DNA of 64,000 bases from Lutibacter sp. A80 (GTDB lineage Bacteria > Bacteroidota > Bacteroidia > Flavobacteriales > Flavobacteriaceae), in NCBI RefSeq assembly GCF_022429645.1, contig NZ_CP092480.1:337501-401500 (forward strand), read 5' to 3'. The notes beneath the pieces are model-generated. The model was not told the origin of the DNA. It saw only the letters and a list, made by a program, of their open reading frames with translations, and made no database searches. Each line of letters begins with the position of its first letter. Within the stretch, counting starts at the first letter, position 1. The translations under genes were made by a program, and so were the position numbers. Below, piece after piece: positions 55,127-64,000 of this stretch.

Positions 55127-56161
55127 ATGTATAAAACTATTATTCGTCCTTTATTTTTTCTTTTTGATCCAGAAAAAATTCATCATTTTACATTTTCATT
55201 AATTAAGTTTTCTTGTAAAATTCCTGGAATTCCAGCTATTTTTAGAAGTTTATTTCAAACTAATGATAAAAAATTAGAACGAAAATTATTTGGGTTAACA
55301 TTTAAAAATCCAGTTGGTTTAGCTGCTGGTTTTGATAAAAATGCAGTTTTATATAATGAGTTGGCAAATTTTGGTTTCGGTTTTATTGAAATAGGAACTG
55401 TTACACCAAAACCACAAGCTGGAAATCCTAAAAAACGTTTGTTTAGATTAAAAGCAGATAATGGTATTATTAACCGAATGGGGTTTAATAATGAAGGCTT
55501 AGAAGCTGCAATTCAACAACTAAAAAAGAATAAAGGAAACCTTATAATTGGTGGTAATATTGGTAAAAATACCGATACAATGCCTGAAGATTATACGGCA
55601 GATTATTTAAAATGCTTTTTAGATTTACATCCGTATGTAGATTATTTTGTGTTAAACGTTAGTTGTCCAAATGTAGGAAGTCACGCTAAATTAACAGACA
55701 AAGATTATTTGATAGAATTAATAACCAAAGTTCAAGAATTAAACAACACCTTTAAAAAGCAAAAACCAATTTTATTAAAAATAGCGCCAGATTTAAATGA
55801 AATTCAGCTAGATGAAGTAATTGAAATTGTTGCTGAAACTAAAATAGATGGTGTAATAGCGTCTAATACATCTGTAAATAGAGAAGGATTACAAGCTTCA
55901 AAAGCACAATTAGAAGCTATTGGTAATGGTGGTTTAAGTGGAAAACCAGTAAAAGATAGAAGTACAAAAGTTATTAAATATTTAGCCGAAAAATCTAATA
56001 AAGCATTTCCTATTATTGGTGTAGGAGGTATACATTCAGCAGAAGATGCACTTGAAAAATTAAGTGCAGGAGCAGATTTAGTTCAAATTTATACAGGATT
56101 TATTTACGAAGGTCCAGGATTGATTAAACTAATTAATGAGGCTATTCTTAATGTGAAATAA
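55127..56161 (+). CDS. pyrD: Dihydroorotate dehydrogenase (quinone), class 2
   Basis: A 344-residue inner-membrane-associated flavoprotein that oxidises dihydroorotate to orotate in pyrimidine synthesis and hands electrons to menaquinone. Class 2 is shown by the N-terminal helix pair ([21 protein letters not shown]) for membrane binding. Core motifs: [30 protein letters not shown] with the class 2 catalytic Ser, KIAPDL and [12 protein letters not shown]. The start is ATG 55127; upstream in-frame TTG 55109 lies in the promoter. A small outer membrane protein gene follows after 25 bases. Confidence 0.97.
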   Translation: MYKTIIRPLFFLFDPEKIHHFTFSLIKFSCKIPGIPAIFRSLFQTNDKKLERKLFGLTFKNPVGLAAGFDKNAVLYNELANFGFGFIEIGTVTPKPQAGNPKKRLFRLKADNGIINRMGFNNEGLEAAIQQLKKNKGNLIIGGNIGKNTDTMPEDYTADYLKCFLDLHPYVDYFVLNVSCPNVGSHAKLTDKDYLIELITKVQELNNTFKKQKPILLKIAPDLNEIQLDEVIEIVAETKIDGVIASNTSVNREGLQASKAQLEAIGNGGLSGKPVKDRSTKVIKYLAEKSNKAFPIIGVGGIHSAEDALEKLSAGADLVQIYTGFIYEGPGLIKLINEAILNVK

Positions 56162-56186
56162 TGCTAAAAAACTAATTTTAAAATAA

Positions 56187-56750
56187 ATGAAAAAAATAAT
56201 ATTCACGTTAGTTTTTTGTGGATTGTACTTTATTGTTAATTCTCAAACAGCGAGTGTAGAGAAATCTATTTATGGAATACAATCTGGTTTTTTAGGTATT
56301 TGGGGGCATAATGAGTCTAAATTATCTAATAACATTGCTTTGAGAACTGAATTGGGTTTAGATGCTGGAATTTGGGGTGGAGATTTTTATGATAACAATG
56401 GTTTTTTAATGATACCTGTTCTAACATTAGAACCTAGACTTTACTACAACCTTAAAAATAGAGTAAAAAAATCACGTAAAATTGCAGGAAATAGCGGAAA
56501 TTTTATTTCGTTAAAAACAAGTTATCATCCCAGTTGGTTTGAAATATCTAATTACAATAACATAAAAATAGTGAGTGATATTTCTGTAGTTCCTACCTGG
56601 GGAATTAGAAGAAATATAGGAAACCATTTTTTATATGAAACAGGAATTGGAATTGGCTACATTTATTATTTTGCAAAAAATGCTGGATTTTTAGAAAATG
56701 AAGGTGAGGTAGCAGTAAACCTACATGTACGAATTGGCTATCGATTTTAA
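56187..56750 (+). CDS. Hypothetical outer-membrane-type protein
   Basis: A 187-residue exported protein (signal peptide about 1-19, cut before QTASVEKS). The mature part shows alternating hydrophobic strands and aromatic residues (LEPRLYYNLKNR, FLYETGIGIGYIYYF) and ends RIGYRF with a terminal Phe, the mark of a small outer membrane beta-barrel. I recognise no specific family. It follows pyrD closely and may be co-transcribed; a functional link is not evident. Confidence 0.72.
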   Translation: MKKIIFTLVFCGLYFIVNSQTASVEKSIYGIQSGFLGIWGHNESKLSNNIALRTELGLDAGIWGGDFYDNNGFLMIPVLTLEPRLYYNLKNRVKKSRKIAGNSGNFISLKTSYHPSWFEISNYNNIKIVSDISVVPTWGIRRNIGNHFLYETGIGIGYIYYFAKNAGFLENEGEVAVNLHVRIGYRF

Positions 56751-56793
56751 ATATAAATACCTTTTTAATCAACAATTGTAACTATAATTTAAT

Positions 56794-57408
56794 TTGGAAA
56801 CTCTTATTTCATTTATTGCTGCATCTATGCTATTAACCATTTCACCAGGTCCAGACATAATTTATGTATTGGTACAAAGTATAACTAATGGTAAAAAATA
56901 TGGAATAGCAACTGCATTAGGTTTGGTTTCAGGAATTATAGTACATACTACTTTAGTTGCTTTTGGGGTTTCAGCAATTATAAAACAATCAGAATACATA
57001 TATTTTGGTATTAAATTGTTTGGAGCTTTGTACTTACTTTATTTGGCATATATTACTTATAAAACTAATGAAGATGTAATTCTAAAAGCAAAAGCAGACA
57101 AAAAAGGATTGTTACAATTATTTAAACAAGGTTTTATAATGAATGTTTTAAATCCTAAAGTTTCAATTTTCTTTTTAGCGTTTTTCCCTGGTTTTTTATA
57201 CTCTAATACACAAAGTACCATTGTTCAATTTTATGTGTTAGGACTGCTTTTTATGTTACAAGCATTAGCTATTTTTATAGTAGTTTCTTTGCTTTCAGGG
57301 AGTTTTGCAGGTTATTTAAAAAAACATCCAACATTTAATTCAAATATTAAGTGGTTTAAAATTATTGTTTTTATTGGTATTGCTATTTTTATACTTTTTT
57401 CTGAGTAG
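56794..57408 (+). CDS. LysE-family amino acid exporter
   Basis: A 204-residue membrane exporter of the LysE/RhtB group with five to six helices. The family opening TISPGPDIIYVL is at about residues 15-27, and NVLNPKVSIFFLAFFPGF in the middle is the second signature. The TTG at 56794 is taken as the start because the family begins about ten residues before the SPGPD motif; the next Met would remove the first helix half. HMG-CoA lyase follows after 20 bases but has its own promoter box. Confidence 0.9.
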   Translation: METLISFIAASMLLTISPGPDIIYVLVQSITNGKKYGIATALGLVSGIIVHTTLVAFGVSAIIKQSEYIYFGIKLFGALYLLYLAYITYKTNEDVILKAKADKKGLLQLFKQGFIMNVLNPKVSIFFLAFFPGFLYSNTQSTIVQFYVLGLLFMLQALAIFIVVSLLSGSFAGYLKKHPTFNSNIKWFKIIVFIGIAIFILFSE

Positions 57409-57414
57409 ATATTG

Positions 57415-57422
57415 TATATTTG
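57415..57422 (+). promoter_or_regulatory. -7 promoter element of the HMG-CoA lyase gene
   Basis: TATATTTG fits TAnnTTTG and ends only six bases before the ATG at 57429, predicting a leaderless message. A TTG within it (57420) opens the same frame but cannot be the start. Confidence 0.5.
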
Positions 57423-57428
57423 AACTGT

Positions 57429-58292
57429 ATGAAAACCGTAAAACTTATAGAATGTCCACGTGATGCAATGCAAGGAATAAAATCACATTTTATTCCAACT
57501 GAGGCTAAAGCACAGTATATAAATGCGCTGTTACGTGTTGGTTTTGATACCATAGATTTTGGAAGTTTTGTTTCGCCAAAAGCAATTCCTCAAATGCGAG
57601 ATACAGCTCAAGTACTCTCTAAATTAGATTTAAGTAAAACTGTAAGCAAATTGTTGGCAATAGTTGCCAATGTGCGTGGAGCAGAGGATGCTTCAAAATT
57701 TGAAGAAATTTATTATTTAGGTTATCCATTTTCTATTTCAGAAAATTTTCAAATGAGAAATACAGGTAAAACAATTTCTGAATCCATTGTTGCTTTAGAT
57801 CAAATTTTGAACATTGCGTCTAAAACAAATAAAGAAGTGGTTGTTTATTTGTCTATGGGGTTTGGGAATCCCTATGGAGATCCTTGGAATGTGGAAATTG
57901 TAGCAGAATGGACAGAAAAAATTGTGCAAATGGGCGGTACAATTATATCCTTGTCAGATACAGTAGGTAGTTCTACTCCAGAAATTATAGATTACCTATT
58001 TTCAAATTTAATTCCGCAATACACTACTGTAGAATTTGGAGCGCATTTACATACCTCTCCAAATAAGTGGTTCGAAAAAGTTGATGCAGCATATAAAGCT
58101 GGTTGTTCTAGATTTGATGGAGCTATAAAAGGTTATGGAGGTTGTCCAATGGCAAAAGATGAATTAACTGGAAATATGCCAACTGAAAAGCTTATTACGT
58201 ATTTTAATCAGCAAAAAGTAGTTTCAAATATAAGCGCAATGAGTTTTGAAAGTGCATACAACGAGGCACTTAAAATTTTTGATGCACTATAA
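57429..58292 (+). CDS. Hydroxymethylglutaryl-CoA lyase
   Basis: A 287-residue TIM-barrel enzyme that splits HMG-CoA to acetoacetate and acetyl-CoA in leucine breakdown. Marks: ECPRDAMQGIK (metal-binding Asp and substrate Arg), DTVGSSTP, the HLHTSPN metal ligands and the catalytic Cys loop GYGGCPMAKDELTGN. It is slightly shorter than the ~300-residue norm, as in other flavobacteria. No other leucine-degradation gene is near. The LysE-type gene lies 20 bases upstream. Confidence 0.92.
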   Translation: MKTVKLIECPRDAMQGIKSHFIPTEAKAQYINALLRVGFDTIDFGSFVSPKAIPQMRDTAQVLSKLDLSKTVSKLLAIVANVRGAEDASKFEEIYYLGYPFSISENFQMRNTGKTISESIVALDQILNIASKTNKEVVVYLSMGFGNPYGDPWNVEIVAEWTEKIVQMGGTIISLSDTVGSSTPEIIDYLFSNLIPQYTTVEFGAHLHTSPNKWFEKVDAAYKAGCSRFDGAIKGYGGCPMAKDELTGNMPTEKLITYFNQQKVVSNISAMSFESAYNEALKIFDAL

Positions 58293-58479
58293 TTTCTAGA
58301 AAGTTATAAAAACATATATTTTTCAAAGTATAAATTTCACTATTAATATTAGTTAACTAAAAGAGTTTTTATAAAGATAAATTGAATTTTATGTATCACA
58401 TTATTAAGTGTTTATGGGTTTTTTGTTTTATCAAAAAGTAAACAAATTAATATTTTACCTCTTTTTAAATTAAAAAGTT

Positions 58480-58487
58480 TAAATTTG
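58480..58487 (+). promoter_or_regulatory. -7 promoter element of guaB
   Basis: TAAATTTG fits TAnnTTTG, 30 bases before the ATG. The 225-base gap before guaB shows no purine-type riboswitch fold that I can see. Confidence 0.45.
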
Positions 58488-58505
58488 CACGCAATTAATT
58501 TCTAA

Positions 58506-59987
<1,482 letters not shown>

Positions 59988-60016
59988 TTTTTTAAGAATA
60001 ATTAATAAATATAATT

Positions 60017-60136
60017 AAAAAGAGGAAGTTTAAAAAGTTAAAATCTCGTCAACCTAAACTAAATTACTAGTATGGTGAGATTCTGAAATAAATTCAGAAT
60101 TACGGATTTTAATAATTTTTATACTTCCTCTTTTTT
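60017..60136. terminator. Structured bidirectional terminator-like element after guaB
   Basis: A perfect 13-bp stem AAAAAGAGGAAGT (60017-60029) with 60123-60135 encloses 93 bases that hold their own hairpins: AATCTC/GAGATT (60042-60047 with 60077-60082, extended by ACC/GGT) and ATTCTGAA/TTCAGAAT (60080-60087 with 60093-60100). A T-run follows the closing stem on the plus strand. The shape is a multi-branched junction instead of a simple terminator, lying between the convergent guaB and S9 peptidase genes. Confidence 0.55.
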
Positions 60137-60144
60137 GTAAAATA

Positions 60145-62859
60145 TTATTCTTTAATTACTCTAATTCCTACATGTTTACTTGAAATCATTTCAGAATTAT
60201 TAGCATCGTAAAAATCATAAGCACTATAACCGTAAATTCCATTTTCAAAATATTCGGCTACATTTCCTCCTAAATCATAAATAAAAGCTTCCCCAATTTT
60301 TGTTGGTTTATTTTTACCAACTTTTTTATATAAGTGCGATTTTAACTCTTTTACTTTTTGATTTAATTGTTCAACTTCGTCAATAGTAATACTATAACCA
60401 GCCCAGTAATTTAAGGTGTTTTCTTTAGCTGCAGCTTTATGCGCTGCTTTCTGAAGTTTTTCTGCTTCTTTTGCATTTGGTAGTCTGTAAGTATCTCCAG
60501 TAATTTTACTTAGCCATGCAACATATTTTAAAGCTTCTTCTTTAGATGTAACTACCGGATAATTGTCTAAACCTGCATTAAATTTAAATGTTGGTTTATA
60601 AGCTTTAAATTGTGCATTTGTAATTTCAAATCTACCAATAGCAATGGAATCTTTTTTAATTACAACTGTTTCGGGAATTAAATTAGCATTTTTTATGTCA
60701 CCAAAATTACCAGTTTCAGTAATTTTAACACTATCAATTTTTAATAAATTAGCTAAAGGACTTTCTTTTTTAAAGGCTTCATTTTTAGTTGAAGGCTTTT
60801 TAAATAAATAGGTATCTATCCAAGCTAATTCTTCGTTCATTTTACGTAATTGATGTGTAATTTTACCTAATCCGTGTGGTTGTCCAGGAAACCATAAAAA
60901 GCGAACAGGAGCTTTATTTACTTGTTGTAATCCTCTGTAATATTCCCATCCTTGATCACGAGGAACTGCTCGGTCTTCGCTGCCGTGAAAAATAATTGTA
61001 GGTGTTTTTATTTTTTCAATTTCAAATAATGGCGATTTATTAATGTAATTTTCGTTGTAAAATTTACCATTTAAATCATCCCAAGGAGCACCACCAAAAT
61101 AAGATTGGTCAAAACTTACTCCAAATCTACAAGTGCCGTAATCTGATGTCCAGTTAACATCTCCTGCGCCAGGTGCAGCAAATTTGAACATATCTGGATA
61201 ACGAACCGTAAGCATAGTTGTAATAATTGCTCCGTTAGACCAGCCCATAGTTCCTAATTGATTTTTATCAATCATTCCTTTTTCGTCTAACAGGTTTATT
61301 GCTTTGGTTATATCTTCTAATTCTGGTTCGTAATAATTTCCTTTTATACTTTCAACAAAAGAAAGTCCGTGGTTAGAAGAACCATGATAATTTGGTTTTA
61401 AAACAAAGGCACCACGTTGCGCTAAAATATTTGGATAAGTACTCCAACGTTCGCTCCAAGTATCTGTATCAACACCTGAAGGTCCACCGTGAATAGACAA
61501 AATTAGTGGATAACGTTTGCCAGCTTCATATTTTTCTGGATAGTATAAAATCCCAGTAACTTCTTCATTATTATAACCTTTCCAAACTAATACTTCACTT
61601 TTAGTAATAGTTTTTTTAGCTAAATTTTTATTTAATGAAACAACTTCTTTTTCATTACTAAATTTATTTTTTGAAATATCTGCAACATAAAATTTAGGTA
61701 ATTTTGAAGCTGTAGAATATTGATAAATAACTTTAGAACCGTTTTCTGAAACGTTTAATAAGGTAGTATGATTGTCTTTTTCATCTAAATCTATTGATTT
61801 TTTAGTCCAAGAATTACCATTTTTTTTATAGTATGCTAATTTGTAATAAGCTTTATTTGCAAGTGTAACAATTACATCGTTGCCAACAAGATTATAGCCA
61901 CGACCTATGCCTAATTCCCATTCTAAATCTACTTTTTTGTAGCTATTAGTTTCTAATGTGTAATAATACAATTCTGAAATACCAGCGCCATTCCATTTTG
62001 GATCTGAAGCGTGTGTTGATGTAAAGTAAAAACCTTTATTGTCTTTGCTAAAATTAAATCTGTTTGATGGAAATTCTAAAGGCTTTAAAATTTGTGTTAC
62101 AGTATTGGTTTCAAGGTTTTTTAAAAAATAAAAAGGATCTTTTTGAGCATCGGAAGCGTAACTTCTACTTCTGCTAGTACTATAAATTAGCCATTTTCCA
62201 TTGGGAGCAATAGTGTAACTTTCTAATGGTTTTTTATTGTCTGTAATTCTCTTTATTGATTTATCTTTTAAATTATAGGCATAAACTCTAGAAGGTTTCC
62301 AATGTAAAGAATCTTCAACAACAATTACATCATCTTTTTTTTCTTTTAGTTGACTTTCATATAAGGTTTGTCCTTCATTAGATTTATAAAGTAAAGTGTT
62401 TTTGTTTAACCAAGCAATACTAGATATACCATTTTTAAACTCTTTAACTTCTTTAGGTTCACCACCATAAATACTTAATTTCCAAAGTTTTTTCCCTTTT
62501 TCTCGAGATGATAAAAAATAAATAAATTCACCATCTTTTGAAAAAATAGGACTGTAGTCGTTTTCGTTTGCATTTGTTAGCTGAATTGTTTTAAAACTAT
62601 TTTTTTCTGGAAGGTCTAAACGTGTTAAATAGATGTCTGAAACAAATTTATCTTTTTCTTTTACAGCTTTATTTTTAGTCCAAACTACCATAGTTTCATC
62701 AGGAGAAATTGAAACTGAACGCATAGATTCTGTATTAATAATATCTTCAGGAGTCCAACGTGTATTATCTTTTTTAGTATTTTTTTCTTGAGCGTTAAGC
62801 GGTATTGATACTGCAAATAACAACAATAGGCTAATAATAGCTAAAAATGTTTTTTTCAT
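60145..62859 (-). CDS. S9-family prolyl oligopeptidase-type peptidase with C-terminal formylglycine-enzyme-like domain
   Basis: A 904-residue exported protein (signal peptide about 1-23, cut before QEKN). Residues about 35-400 form a WD40-like beta-propeller (TOLB-type repeats such as YSPIFSKDGEFIYFLSS), about 430-685 the S9 peptidase with Ser541 in GWSNG, Asp629 in GSEDRAVP and His662 in GQPHGLG, an acylaminoacyl-peptidase-like form. After a linker, residues about 700-904 look like an FGE-sulfatase/SUMF1 domain (FEITNAQFKAY, YPVVTSKEEALKYVAWLS, TYRLPNAKEAEKL, LGGNVAEYF, KHVGIRVIKE). It lacks the catalytic cysteines and RGGSW of true FGE, so it is likely a binding module. Confidence 0.88.
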   Translation of the reverse strand: MKKTFLAIISLLLLFAVSIPLNAQEKNTKKDNTRWTPEDIINTESMRSVSISPDETMVVWTKNKAVKEKDKFVSDIYLTRLDLPEKNSFKTIQLTNANENDYSPIFSKDGEFIYFLSSREKGKKLWKLSIYGGEPKEVKEFKNGISSIAWLNKNTLLYKSNEGQTLYESQLKEKKDDVIVVEDSLHWKPSRVYAYNLKDKSIKRITDNKKPLESYTIAPNGKWLIYSTSRSRSYASDAQKDPFYFLKNLETNTVTQILKPLEFPSNRFNFSKDNKGFYFTSTHASDPKWNGAGISELYYYTLETNSYKKVDLEWELGIGRGYNLVGNDVIVTLANKAYYKLAYYKKNGNSWTKKSIDLDEKDNHTTLLNVSENGSKVIYQYSTASKLPKFYVADISKNKFSNEKEVVSLNKNLAKKTITKSEVLVWKGYNNEEVTGILYYPEKYEAGKRYPLILSIHGGPSGVDTDTWSERWSTYPNILAQRGAFVLKPNYHGSSNHGLSFVESIKGNYYEPELEDITKAINLLDEKGMIDKNQLGTMGWSNGAIITTMLTVRYPDMFKFAAPGAGDVNWTSDYGTCRFGVSFDQSYFGGAPWDDLNGKFYNENYINKSPLFEIEKIKTPTIIFHGSEDRAVPRDQGWEYYRGLQQVNKAPVRFLWFPGQPHGLGKITHQLRKMNEELAWIDTYLFKKPSTKNEAFKKESPLANLLKIDSVKITETGNFGDIKNANLIPETVVIKKDSIAIGRFEITNAQFKAYKPTFKFNAGLDNYPVVTSKEEALKYVAWLSKITGDTYRLPNAKEAEKLQKAAHKAAAKENTLNYWAGYSITIDEVEQLNQKVKELKSHLYKKVGKNKPTKIGEAFIYDLGGNVAEYFENGIYGYSAYDFYDANNSEMISSKHVGIRVIKE

Positions 62860-62925
62860 AAATTATTTATTAAGTTTTAGGTATTTGGAATTGCTTTAAA
62901 ATTAACTAGTTTAGTTTTTCAACGT

Positions 62926-63999
62926 TTAACCATTTTTTAAATTTTCCAGTTCTAAATATTTTTCAACAAAAGCTTTTACACCTTCTTCTATAGTTGTTTT
63001 AGGTTTAAAATCTATATAATTAAATAAACTTTCAACATTTGCGTAGGTTGATTTTACATCGCCAGGTTGCATTGGTTTAAATATAATTTTCCCTTTTTTA
63101 TCCAATACTTTTTCTAGAGCTTTTACATAATCCATTAAAGCCACAGGGCTATTGTTTCCAATATTAAAAATTTGATATGCTTTTGAACTTTTAGAAGAAG
63201 TTGGTTTTTTAGGGTTAAATGCAGGATTATTTTCTTTAGGAGCTAAAGGTAATAAACGTTTTATACTTTCAACAATGTCCCCAACATAGGTAAAATCTCT
63301 ACTCATATCACCATTGTTAAATACTTCAAATTCTTTGTCTTCAACCATTGCTTTAGTAAAAATATGCAAGGCCATATCTGGTCTTCCCCAAGGACCATAA
63401 ACTGTAAAGAATCTTAAACCAGTAGCAGGTACATTAAATAAATTGGCATACGAATGTGCCATCATTTCATTTGCCTTTTTACTAGCAGCATAAATAGCTA
63501 ATGGATGATCGGTGCAGTTATCTTCTTTAAATGGAATATCTTCACTTAAACCATAAACTGAACTAGAAGATGCAAATACCAAATGTTTTACTGGATAAGC
63601 TCTACAACTTTCTAAAATATTTAAAAAACCTGTAATATTACTATCTACATAAGATTGTGGGTTTTCTAGTGAATATCTAACACCAGCTTGTGCAGCTAAG
63701 TTAACTACATAATCAAATTTTTGTTCTTTAAATAATTGCTTTAAATTATCTAAATCTGTTAAATCTAATTTAATAAATGCGTTGTCATCTACTTTTAATA
63801 AAGTATTGTATGTTATTTCTGAAGTATTAAAACCTAAATCTTTTAAACGTGCTAATTTTAAATTAACATCGTAATAATTATTAATATTATCTAAACCAAC
63901 AACTGAATAGTTGTTTTTTAGTAATAATTTGGCCAAATGATGACCAATAAAACCAGCCATTCCAGTAATAAGAACTTTCTTTTTAGTATCAATATTCAT
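62926..63999 (-). CDS. NAD-dependent epimerase, UDP-glucuronate 4-epimerase (CapI) type
   Basis: A complete 357-residue extended SDR whose ATG begins one base from the right edge. NAD motif GMAGFIG at 13-19, then LDNINNYYDVNLKLARL, the CapI/WbpP-like opening; catalytic Ser-Tyr-Lys in SSSVYG and YAASKKANE; LRFFTVYGPWGRPDMALHIF is the family's substrate loop. The product would be UDP-galacturonate for surface polysaccharide. Sequence details favour UDP-GlcA 4-epimerase over UDP-Glc 4-epimerase, but this is by resemblance. The 66-base gap to the S9 peptidase gene shows no terminator, so they could be co-transcribed. Confidence 0.92.
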   Translation of the reverse strand: MNIDTKKKVLITGMAGFIGHHLAKLLLKNNYSVVGLDNINNYYDVNLKLARLKDLGFNTSEITYNTLLKVDDNAFIKLDLTDLDNLKQLFKEQKFDYVVNLAAQAGVRYSLENPQSYVDSNITGFLNILESCRAYPVKHLVFASSSSVYGLSEDIPFKEDNCTDHPLAIYAASKKANEMMAHSYANLFNVPATGLRFFTVYGPWGRPDMALHIFTKAMVEDKEFEVFNNGDMSRDFTYVGDIVESIKRLLPLAPKENNPAFNPKKPTSSKSSKAYQIFNIGNNSPVALMDYVKALEKVLDKKGKIIFKPMQPGDVKSTYANVESLFNYIDFKPKTTIEEGVKAFVEKYLELENLKNG

Positions 64000-64000
64000 T

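Overview
The window is a stretch of ordinary flavobacterial chromosome (phylum Bacteroidota, most likely family Flavobacteriaceae; the genus cannot be fixed). The evidence is very AT-rich DNA, a SusC/SusD pair, a PorV/PorQ-family barrel, a DUF4105 (Lnb-type) protein, an HMG-CoA lyase of the short flavobacterial type, and promoters that fit the Bacteroidota TAnnTTTG -7 element instead of sigma-70 boxes. Start codons mostly lack Shine-Dalgarno sequences, so the -7 boxes were used to decide several starts, including TTG starts.

Layout. 0-7.7 kb: end of cmk, queE, a HerA-like ATPase, a small lipoprotein, a DUF1573 protein, valS and an NlpC/P60 lipoprotein. 8.0-12.7 kb: a SusC/SusD outer-membrane uptake pair with no enzyme genes attached, followed by a complete IS3-family insertion sequence (12707-14099) with 24-bp inverted repeats, a 3-bp target duplication and an A_AAA_AAT slippery heptamer for OrfAB. 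14.1-17.0 kb: aldo/keto reductase, lipid A acyltransferase-type protein, rhomboid protease and tRNA-Gly(TCC) with a textbook promoter. 17.0-17.8 kb: a mostly non-coding stretch with a 37-residue lysine-rich ORF and RNA-like hairpins. 17.8-30.9 kb: acetyltransferase, M15 peptidase, TPR histidine kinase, DUF2461, lplA, RsmB-type methyltransferase, recG, pheT and an ABC exporter. 31.0-38.1 kb: a three-domain esterase lipoprotein, a GH2 beta-galactosidase and an unrecognised helical exported protein. 38.1-41.2 kb: a TetR regulator and a four-gene operon (Tat-exported HAD hydrolase, two DoxX-like membrane proteins around an SDR), both preceded by the same palindromic operator. 41.2-48.3 kb: envelope biogenesis genes (Lnb-type protein, PorV-like barrel, YheT-type hydrolase, pssA, lptB, AhpD-like, tatC, kdsD-type isomerase). 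48.5-64 kb: recQ, Gate-domain membrane protein, ZIP transporter, two methyltransferases, pyrD, LysE-type exporter, HMG-CoA lyase, guaB, an S9 peptidase fused to a formylglycine-enzyme-like domain, and a UDP-glucuronate 4-epimerase-type gene.

Most genes are housekeeping. The best candidates for something undescribed are the TetR operator/operon at 38.1-41.2 kb, the lipoprotein with a dead alpha/beta-hydrolase head and two intact SGNH domains (30982-33120), the S9-FGE fusion (60145-62859), the structured element after guaB (60017-60135), and the exported helical protein of unknown family (36916-38109). No CRISPR array, prophage, or recognisable defence system was seen. All function assignments rest on reading motifs in the sequence; no database search was run.
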